In this document: positions 48,544 to 55,221 of the stretch, piece by piece
How positions within the stretch are numbered: position 1 is the stretch's first letter
Layout of the letters: each line of letters starts with the position of its first letter
Source of the DNA: JAHJDR01 sp964609965
Lineage (GTDB): Bacteria; UBA10199; JADGCS01
Reading direction: 5' to 3'
Assembly (NCBI GenBank): GCA_964609965.1
Contig: CAZSTS010000003.1
Coordinates: 186,001 to 250,000 of the forward strand
Length of the DNA: 64,000 nucleotides
The notes under the pieces: model-generated
Told to the model about the DNA's origin: nothing
Seen by the model: the letters and a program-made list of their open reading frames with translations, nothing else
Databases searched by the model: none
Translations under genes and position numbers: made by a program

Positions 48544-50985
48544 ATGCAAATTAAAAAAGCTGCTGTATTAGGCTCTGGTGTCATGGGCGCTGCTATTGCT
48601 GCCCACCTTGCTAATGCAGGGATTCCCTCGATTCTGCTCGATATTGTGCCACCTAAATTTACAGATGAAGATAAAAAAGCTGGTTTGACTGAAGATTCAC
48701 CAGGATTTCGCAACAAGTTTGCTTTGAATGCTATCAACAATGGTTTGCCCAAACAAAAGCCTTCGCCCATCTTTGATAAACGCGTTTTAAAATTAATGAC
48801 GGCAGGCAATTTTGAAGACGACATGGATAAACTTAAAGATTGTGATTGGGTGATCGAGGTTGTTGTCGAGCGTTTAGACATCAAACAAAAAGTGTTTACG
48901 AATGTCGAAAAACACATGAAGCCCGGTGCCATTATTTCATCTAACACTTCAGGGATTAAATTAGTTGATATGATTGAAGGCCGTAGTGAAGAGTTTGCAA
49001 AAAACTTTATCATCACACATTTTTTCAACCCTGTTCGTTACATGAAGCTTGTCGAAATCATCACATCTGACAAAACAAATCCAGAAGTCACATCATTTAT
49101 GGCTGAGTTTTTGGAAGACACACTTGGCAAAGGTGTTGTGTATGCCAAAGATACTACGAGTTTTATTGCTAACCGCATTGGTATTTACGGTTTTATGGCC
49201 ATCATGCATGAGGCCATTAAAGCGGGTTTAAGTGTTGAAGCTGTTGATAAAATCACAGGCCCAGCAACGGGCAAACCAAAGTCAGCTACGTTTCGTACAG
49301 GCGATTTGGTTGGTCTTGATACCTTGGCGCATGTGGCAAATAATAGTTATGAACAGTTGCCTGATGATGAAGGGCGCGAGATTTTTAAACTGCCTGAGAT
49401 TGTGAAGCAATTGATCAAAAAGAATTGGCTTGGCGATAAAACCAAGCAGGGCTTTTATCAAAAATCGCGTGATGCAGAAGGCAAGCGGTTGATTCTTTCT
49501 GTTGATCTCAAAACATGTGAGTACACGCCTCAAGAAAAAGTTCGCTATGACAGCCTTGGTCTTGCCAAAAATACTGAGAATGTCGGAGAGCGCATCAAGA
49601 TGATGGTAAATGCTGAGGATGAAGCAGGTAAGTTTGCTTGGGTAACCACGCGCGCGGCGTTAACTTATTCGGCCAATCGCATTCCAGAAATTGCTGACGA
49701 TGTTGTTAATATCGACAATGCCATGAAATGGGGTTTTAATTGGGATCTGGGTCCTTTTGAAATCCTTGATGCCATTGGTGTTAAAGAGTTTGCTAGTCGT
49801 CTAGAAATTGATGGCGTGAAAGTGCCTCCTATTATTTCTTCAGTTCTTACAGATGGCGAAGGTGTTTTTTACAAATCAGAAAAAGGTGTTCGCTATTACT
49901 TTGATATAGCTTCCAAGGCCTATCAACCTGTAAAAACCAGATCTACTTCGCTTGTGATTAAATCACTCAAAGATCAGGACAAAGTATTAAAGTCTAATGA
50001 TGGGGCTTCAATCGTCGATCTCGGTGATGGTGTTGTGAACGTAGAGTTTCACAGCAAGATGAATGCCATTGATAATGACATTGGTGAGATGATCAATGCA
50101 GCCATTGATTTGGTTGAAACAGATGATGCGTACAAGGGTATTGTTATTTCAAACGATGCTCAGCATTTTTCTGTTGGAGCAAATCTCATGTTGATTTGGA
50201 TGGAATCGCAACAAAAAAATTGGGAAGGCATTGAAGCCATGATCAAAGGGTTTCAAGATGTTTGCATGCGTCTCAAGTATTCAAAAAAACCAGTTGTCGC
50301 AGCACCCGCAGGCATGGCGCTTGGTGGTGGTTGTGAAATTGTTTTAGGTTGTGATGCTGTTCGGGCATATTCTGAAACCTACATTGGTCTTGTAGAGTTT
50401 GGCGCTGGTCTTATTCCCGGTGGTGGCGGCAATAAAAACTTGCTGCTTAACCTCGAAGCCAATCTTAAAGAAAAGGGACCCAAAGGTTGGGCAGGTAAAT
50501 CAGATGGTGGGCCATTTCCAAAAGTGCAACAAACGTTCGAAAAAATTGGCTTTGCCAAAGTGGCTACAAGTGCTTCTGAGGCCATGACATTTGGTTATCT
50601 TCCAGGACAAAAGAAAACAAAGGTGACTTTATCTCGTGATCGCTTGCTTTATGATGCCAAGCAAGACGTTTTAGAGCTCGCTAAAAATTACGAGCAACCT
50701 GTTCAACGAGAAGATATTCTTGTTCCTGGTATGGGTGGTAAGATGGCCATGTATTCAGCGATAGATGGTTATTTATTGCAAGGCTTGATTTCTGCACATG
50801 ATGCTAAGATTGCCAAAAAATTAGCCCATGTTTTAGCGGGTGGTGATTTGCCAACGCAAGGTTACGTGACCGAACAAGAACTTTTAGACATTGAACGCGA
50901 GGCTTTTATCAGTCTTTGCGGCGAAGAAAAAACTCAAGCCAGAATGCAGCACCTGCTCATGAAGGGAAAGCCTTTGCGTAATTAA
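48544..50985 (+). CDS. fadB: 3-hydroxyacyl-CoA dehydrogenase / enoyl-CoA hydratase
   Basis: 813 residues from ATG 48544, after an AGGAGA site; a start 14 codons earlier has none. Residues 1-400 form the NAD-dependent hydroxyacyl-CoA dehydrogenase (AAVLGSGVMGAAIAAHLANAG, SSNTSGIKL, ITHFFNPVRYM). Residues 500-750 form a crotonase domain (QHFSVGANLMLIW, GMALGGGCEIVLGCD, VEFGAGLIPGGGG). The dehydrogenase-first order is that of FadN-type proteins, opposite to enteric FadB. It converts enoyl-CoA to 3-ketoacyl-CoA, which the upstream thiolase then cleaves. Five heptamer units begin directly at its stop codon. Confidence 0.92.
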   Translation: MQIKKAAVLGSGVMGAAIAAHLANAGIPSILLDIVPPKFTDEDKKAGLTEDSPGFRNKFALNAINNGLPKQKPSPIFDKRVLKLMTAGNFEDDMDKLKDCDWVIEVVVERLDIKQKVFTNVEKHMKPGAIISSNTSGIKLVDMIEGRSEEFAKNFIITHFFNPVRYMKLVEIITSDKTNPEVTSFMAEFLEDTLGKGVVYAKDTTSFIANRIGIYGFMAIMHEAIKAGLSVEAVDKITGPATGKPKSATFRTGDLVGLDTLAHVANNSYEQLPDDEGREIFKLPEIVKQLIKKNWLGDKTKQGFYQKSRDAEGKRLILSVDLKTCEYTPQEKVRYDSLGLAKNTENVGERIKMMVNAEDEAGKFAWVTTRAALTYSANRIPEIADDVVNIDNAMKWGFNWDLGPFEILDAIGVKEFASRLEIDGVKVPPIISSVLTDGEGVFYKSEKGVRYYFDIASKAYQPVKTRSTSLVIKSLKDQDKVLKSNDGASIVDLGDGVVNVEFHSKMNAIDNDIGEMINAAIDLVETDDAYKGIVISNDAQHFSVGANLMLIWMESQQKNWEGIEAMIKGFQDVCMRLKYSKKPVVAAPAGMALGGGCEIVLGCDAVRAYSETYIGLVEFGAGLIPGGGGNKNLLLNLEANLKEKGPKGWAGKSDGGPFPKVQQTFEKIGFAKVATSASEAMTFGYLPGQKKTKVTLSRDRLLYDAKQDVLELAKNYEQPVQREDILVPGMGGKMAMYSAIDGYLLQGLISAHDAKIAKKLAHVLAGGDLPTQGYVTEQELLDIEREAFISLCGEEKTQARMQHLLMKGKPLRN

Positions 50986-51020
50986 TGGGGCGTGGATCGT
51001 GGGTCGTAGGTCGTGGATAG
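50986..51020. repeat. Heptamer array, five units of TGGGTCG type
   Basis: Units are tggggcg, tggatcg, tgggtcg, taggtcg and tggatag, starting at the first base after the fadB stop. A GTAGGGGC palindrome begins two bases after the array ends. Confidence 0.85.
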
Positions 51021-51022
51021 AG

Positions 51023-51049
51023 GTAGGGGCGACCCCCTGTGGTCGCCCG
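51023..51049. repeat. Palindromic GTAGGGGCGACC...GGTCGCCCG repeat
   Basis: A 27-base imperfect palindrome of the same kind as the pair at 21738-21807. It can form a hairpin with GC-rich stem gggcgacc/ggtcgccc. It lies directly behind a heptamer array, so two different repeat types sit next to each other after fadB. Confidence 0.7.
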
Positions 51050-51193
51050 TTTATTGCTGGATCAATAATCCTGGTAGGACCTGTCGGACATATATTTCAA
51101 AGAAAATCAAGGGTTACCCTTGTCAGTACAAAATAGTCCCCCCTCACAACTTCCCTTGCCTTCTATAGAGCAATTCAATAGAGAAAAGCTGCC

Positions 51194-51847
51194 ATGGTCA
51201 TGGAAAAGGTAAAATATATCGCTGTAGATGGTCCAATAGGGGTGGGAAAAACCAGTCTCACCCAGATGCTTGCTTCTGATTTTGATGGCAAAATCATTTA
51301 TGAAAATCCAGATGAGAATCCCTTTATTCAAAATTTTTACGATGATACAAATCGTTATGCTTTTCAAACGCAGCTTTTTTTCCTTTTGTCACGTTACCGT
51401 CAACAAATGGAACTCAAACAACAAGATCTTTTTGAGCAAAAGATTGTTTGTGATTATGTTTTTTCAAAAGACTTAGTTTTTGCAAGACTTAATTTATCTG
51501 ATGATGAATACGCATTGTATTCTCAAATTTACACTTTATTAGATCAACGTCTGCCAAAACCAGATGTTGTGATTTTTTTGCAAGCCAGTCCCGAGATTTT
51601 GATGAAGCGAATCAAAAAACGCAGCAAAGATTATGAGCGCCATATTTCTCCAGACTATATTTTAAAGGTGTCACAGGCTTATAGTCAGTTTTATTTTCAA
51701 TACACCGAAACACCACTTTTGGTTGTGAATACTTCGGGATTAGATTTTGTAAAGCATCCAAAAGATTATGAATTGTTTAAAAAGGAACTTTTTTTCTTAT
51801 TAAAGACTGGTAAAGATAAGCACTATGTAACCATTGCACCGAGGTAA
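51194..51847 (+). CDS. Deoxynucleoside kinase
   Basis: A 217-residue kinase of the dAK/dGK family, which phosphorylates deoxynucleosides for dNTP salvage. The P-loop is VDGPIGVGKTSLTQML near the N-terminus. The ENPDENPFIQNFYDD block, the Arg-rich lid (MKRIKKRSKDYERHISPDYI) and the final VVNTSGLDFV block fit the family. Which base it prefers is not visible. The start at residue 1 lacks a strong ribosome site; residue 3 is also Met. The panB gene follows after three bases. Confidence 0.87.
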   Translation: MVMEKVKYIAVDGPIGVGKTSLTQMLASDFDGKIIYENPDENPFIQNFYDDTNRYAFQTQLFFLLSRYRQQMELKQQDLFEQKIVCDYVFSKDLVFARLNLSDDEYALYSQIYTLLDQRLPKPDVVIFLQASPEILMKRIKKRSKDYERHISPDYILKVSQAYSQFYFQYTETPLLVVNTSGLDFVKHPKDYELFKKELFFLLKTGKDKHYVTIAPR

Positions 51848-51850
51848 GTT

Positions 51851-52693
51851 TTGAACACAGAAAAACTCACAATCAATGACCTTCGTGATTTGTACCACAA
51901 AGGGGAGAAGATCACATCCATAACAGCCTACGATTATACTATGGCACGTATGTTTGATAGTGCTGAGATCGATGTTATTCTTGTAGGTGATTCACTTGGC
52001 ATGGTGGTTCAAGGAGAAGAAAACACTTTACCAGTTAATATTGAGCATATCGAATACCACACGCGCTGTGTGGTCAAAGGTGTTAAGCGCGCGCACGTGA
52101 TGGCAGACATGCCTTTTATGTCGTATCAATCAAGTCTAGAAACTGCAGTGAGTAACGCTGGAAAATTAATCAAAGCAGGTGCTGAATCAATAAAGCTTGA
52201 GGGCGGCGAAGAAATGTCAGATCTCATCTGGTATTTGCAAAAGATAGGCATCCCCGCTGTGGCACACATCGGTCTCAAACCACAATCGATTCATCAGATG
52301 GGTGGATATAAGATTCAAGGGAAATCAAAATTAGCTGCCGAGGAAATTATTTCCGAAGCTAAAATATTAGAAGAGGCTGGAGCATTTGCTCTTTTACTCG
52401 AAGGCATTCCCATGGAAGTGGCAAAAGAAATTACAGATTCAGTTTCTATCCCTACTATTGGGATTAGCAGTGGGCCTTATTGCAGTGGGCAAATATTGGT
52501 CAGCTATGATTTATTGGGTGCAAATCCAGATTTTAGTCCTAAGTTTGTTAAAAAGTACATGGATCTCAATGATTCTATTCAAAATGCTGTGAGATCTTAT
52601 TGCCAAGATGTTAAATCCGAGGACTTTCCTACCGAAGAATACAGCTTTCACCGAAATCTTGTTGAGGTGAAGCAGTTCACGCAGAAGAGTTAG
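51851..52693 (+). CDS. panB: Ketopantoate hydroxymethyltransferase PanB
   Basis: This 280-residue enzyme transfers a hydroxymethyl group to ketoisovalerate, the first committed step of pantothenate (CoA) synthesis. Landmarks are ITSITAYDYTMARMFDSA, DVILVGDSLGMVVQG with the metal-binding Asp, HTRCVVKGVKRA, MPFMSYQ, SIKLEGGEE, GLKPQSIHQMGGYKIQGK, LLEGIP and GISSGPYCSGQILVSYDLLG. All are complete. The start codon is TTG with GAGGTAAG upstream. It is coupled to the kinase gene; a link through coenzyme or nucleotide metabolism is possible but not evident. Confidence 0.95.
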   Translation: MNTEKLTINDLRDLYHKGEKITSITAYDYTMARMFDSAEIDVILVGDSLGMVVQGEENTLPVNIEHIEYHTRCVVKGVKRAHVMADMPFMSYQSSLETAVSNAGKLIKAGAESIKLEGGEEMSDLIWYLQKIGIPAVAHIGLKPQSIHQMGGYKIQGKSKLAAEEIISEAKILEEAGAFALLLEGIPMEVAKEITDSVSIPTIGISSGPYCSGQILVSYDLLGANPDFSPKFVKKYMDLNDSIQNAVRSYCQDVKSEDFPTEEYSFHRNLVEVKQFTQKS

Positions 52694-52711
52694 ATTTCTA
52701 TTAATTTCATC

Positions 52712-53656
52712 CTACTCAGAATTCACTAGATCCTTAAGATCCTGAATCTCTTTTTCGAGTTTAATATTCGTTTTGAGAAGATCGTTGTGCTTCTTTTTAA
52801 GGGCCATGTGTTCTTTTTGAAGTTTTCTGAACTCTTCATCAGCTTTTTGGATGCTCTCAAGATAAGGGCCAGACGAGGTTTGCTCGGGTTTGTCTTGAGT
52901 TTTTGATTCGATCTTCTTTTTTGGTGGGGTCTTTTTTTCGACAACAACAGTTTCTGTTTTGATAACTTCTTTTGGTTTTTTGCTGTCTCTTACTTGTTTG
53001 TCTACGCTCTTATTCTTATCGGTCTTTGTGTCATTTTCTTTCTTATCTGTTTCTGATCCATCCAATATTTTAATGCCTTCATGAAGTGTTGCTTTGATTG
53101 GTGTGTCATTTGATTTTTGCAATAAATAGCCTTGTTGTGGAAAGAATTTTGTAATGAAGGATGTATCAAAACTCGAATTAAAACCGCTATAGATTAATAA
53201 ACCAACAATGAGAGTGTTGAGAAACACCAAAAGCCAAGAGATAAGAAGGATGAGGCGATTAAACTTTTTGAGAGGGCTGATGAGATAGGGGGCAAGGTAT
53301 ACAACAATGGGGACAATCCATGGCCACACAGGAAACCCAGTGAGGAACTGAAGGCTAAACGCGATAGCAGCACAGAGGATGAGATAGCCAAAGAGTTTAA
53401 AAAATCTTGAGTTAATATGGTTTTCGATCTTCAGGGGATCAAGAAGAATAAACAGCGCTATCACCAAGGTTACAAGACTAATAAAAAGACTTATGGGCAC
53501 GCGGTAATAGAGGATTCCAAAAACACCAACATGAAAAGTCATGGCTCCGATTGTTTCGATAACTTTGCGTGTTTTATCTGAAAATTTAAACCCTAAGATG
53601 ATAATAAAAAAACCAGCGATTATAAATACTGAAAATAGAATTAGATTTTGTTCCAA
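52712..53656 (-). CDS. Membrane protein with charged coiled-coil C-terminus
   Basis: About 314 residues, started at TTG 53656 because a perfect GGAGGT site lies seven bases upstream; a GTG one codon earlier is possible. Longer starts run into the MITE-like element. Residues 1-170 hold about six membrane segments. After a short extracellular or periplasmic stretch, residues 205-280 are Lys/Glu-rich linker (DGSETDKKENDTKTDKNK, KKTPPKKKIESKTQDKPEQ), and the last 45 residues form a leucine-zipper-like coiled coil (FRKLQKEHMALKKKHNDLLKTNIKLEKEIQDLKDLV). Function unknown. The coiled coil suggests dimerisation or binding to a partner. Confidence 0.65.
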   Translation of the reverse strand: MEQNLILFSVFIIAGFFIIILGFKFSDKTRKVIETIGAMTFHVGVFGILYYRVPISLFISLVTLVIALFILLDPLKIENHINSRFFKLFGYLILCAAIAFSLQFLTGFPVWPWIVPIVVYLAPYLISPLKKFNRLILLISWLLVFLNTLIVGLLIYSGFNSSFDTSFITKFFPQQGYLLQKSNDTPIKATLHEGIKILDGSETDKKENDTKTDKNKSVDKQVRDSKKPKEVIKTETVVVEKKTPPKKKIESKTQDKPEQTSSGPYLESIQKADEEFRKLQKEHMALKKKHNDLLKTNIKLEKEIQDLKDLVNSE

Positions 53657-54074
53657 CACTTGACCTCCTTTTATGGGTTTGTCCAAAAATGCACATCTAC
53701 TGCGTTGGATATAAAATTTAATTCAATTACGTACTCTACGTACGCGCATTCATTAAATTTTATATCCGCCTTGTATCTGCTACTTTTTTGAACAAACCCT
53801 AGTGGTTCTGTTTTTCAACAGTCACTTTTTCGAGGAATTATTTACAAAGAATCGAGGAAAATGGCAATTCTATTTAAAAGGTTACGGTTAGGGTCACGAG
53901 GCCCGTTTCGTCTTTCGGTTACGGTTACGTGTTCATGCTCTGACGTAACCCATACCGCTAAACGATACGGGCTTCGTAACCGATACACGCTACCTGTACT
54001 AGTAATCAGATGAATGAATTGACGTAGGAAGGGGGCGATGATAACCAAACTTCGCGATTTTATGAGACCAAATC
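53657..54074. other. Gene-free region with MITE-like element and TTACGG repeats
   Basis: The region holds the element at 53675-53799 and, at 53880-54000, a stretch in which ggttac/gtaacc hexamer- or heptamer-like units occur several times in both orientations (ggttacggttaggg, cggttacggttacg, cgtaacccat, cgtaaccgat). The rest before the 54075 gene has no recognisable feature beyond its leader. Confidence 0.5.
53675..53799. mobile_element. MITE-like hairpin element
   Basis: 125 bases. The ends gggtttgtccaaaaa and ttttttgaacaaaccc are near-perfect inverted repeats. Inside, ggatataaaatttaat and attaaattttatatcc pair over 16 bases, and the middle is gtac tctac gtac. It has no coding content. It shares the tctactgcgttgg-type string near its left end with the element at 19612, which suggests a common origin. 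It supplies DNA right up to the ribosome site of the 52712 gene. Confidence 0.7.
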
Positions 54075-55073
54075 ATGAATTTTAATAAGATAAAAAGTAA
54101 ACTTTCCCTCATTTTTTTCATTATTGGTATTGTCCTGCTTATTTCCTTAATCAAAAAAGTGGGGTGGCACGAGGTCTTGTCTTATTTTAAAAAATTAGAT
54201 TACAAGATAATCTATGTTTTTCTCTTTCCCATGACTTGGTATTCCATTCAAAGTTTTGCCTGGTGGCGGGTTCTCACTGATGATGGTGTTAAGGTTTCTC
54301 TAATTCATGTCTTTCTGACAAAAATAACAGGCGAAGCTGTAAACACGGTTACTCCTTTGAGTTTTTTTGGAGGAGACCCTTATCGCATTTATCTTTTACA
54401 GAAAAAGATTTCAAAAACAGATAGTGCCTCATCAGTGGTCATTGATCGGACAATGTATTTTTTGGGCGTGTTTTTATTGCTTTTCGTTACGTTTTTTGTA
54501 GCCTGGTTTAGGTTGCCATTGCCTGGTCATTGGAGGGTTTTATTCCCAGCCATTATTGTTTTATTTTTTATTATTTTTTTCCTATTAATAAAGATTCAGA
54601 AGAAGGGAATGTTTACGTTTATCAGTCGTCTTGTCCTGAAAACAGGTATTCAAAGAGATCGCATTGAATCGTATTCGGATAAAATAGCTGATTTAGACCA
54701 GCAGATAGGGGGGTTTTATAAAAAACATAAGCTGCATTTTTTTGAAATCTTGGGTCTTCATTTTTCAGGGCGTATCTTAGGAGCTTTCGAAATCCTCATT
54801 ATTGCAAATCTTTTGGGGCTCCCAATTGAATTCTATCATTGTCTCTACTTGGCTTCACTCACTGTGCTTATCAACGTCATGTTTGTTTTTATTCCAGGGA
54901 GCATGGGTGTGATGGAAAGTGGTTATGGAGCTCTTTTTTATCTTCTCAACATTGCTTGGGAACACGGCGTTGCGCTTCAACTCGTTCGTCGTATCCGTGC
55001 CTTTTTCTGGATCGGCATTGGGCTTCTCATCATATTGTTTTATAAACCAAAGAAAGACAGTTTGGGCGTCTAG
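54075..55073 (+). CDS. Flippase-like / LPG-synthase-TM domain protein (UPF0104)
   Basis: A 332-residue polytopic membrane protein of the TIGR00374 (AglD/MprF N-terminal) family with about eight helices. Family features are the FAWWRVLTDDGVKV segment, TGEAVNTVTPLSFFGGDPYRIYLL (usual GEA-x-xPxxGGDxxR), VIDRTMYFLG, and near the end FVFIPGSMGVMESGYGALF (usual P-G-x-G-x-E). Proteins of this kind move lipid-linked precursors or lysyl-phosphatidylglycerol. The substrate is unknown; location before a PlsB-like gene would fit envelope lipid work. Its stop codon forms part of a heptamer array. Confidence 0.8.
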   Translation: MNFNKIKSKLSLIFFIIGIVLLISLIKKVGWHEVLSYFKKLDYKIIYVFLFPMTWYSIQSFAWWRVLTDDGVKVSLIHVFLTKITGEAVNTVTPLSFFGGDPYRIYLLQKKISKTDSASSVVIDRTMYFLGVFLLLFVTFFVAWFRLPLPGHWRVLFPAIIVLFFIIFFLLIKIQKKGMFTFISRLVLKTGIQRDRIESYSDKIADLDQQIGGFYKKHKLHFFEILGLHFSGRILGAFEILIIANLLGLPIEFYHCLYLASLTVLINVMFVFIPGSMGVMESGYGALFYLLNIAWEHGVALQLVRRIRAFFWIGIGLLIILFYKPKKDSLGV

Positions 55074-55143
55074 AGTCTAGCGTCTAGCGTATTGACCTAT
55101 CAGTTATCGCCTATCGTGTCTTGTAACCTGCGTCCTGTAACCC
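55067..55143. repeat. Longest heptamer array, eleven units
   Basis: Eleven consecutive 7-base units are in register: cgtctag, agtctag, cgtctag, cgtattg, acctatc, agttatc, gcctatc, gtgtctt, gtaacct, gcgtcct and gtaaccc. The first unit contains the stop codon TAG of the 54075 gene. Unit sequence changes along the array from a cgtctag type to a gtaacct type while the period holds. Confidence 0.8.
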
Positions 55144-55221
55144 CCTCAAATCATTCAACTTTGCGTCAAAAACCTGGTATAACGCTTGTCTGAATGGGCT
55201 TCATACAGTATATTAGTGGAT

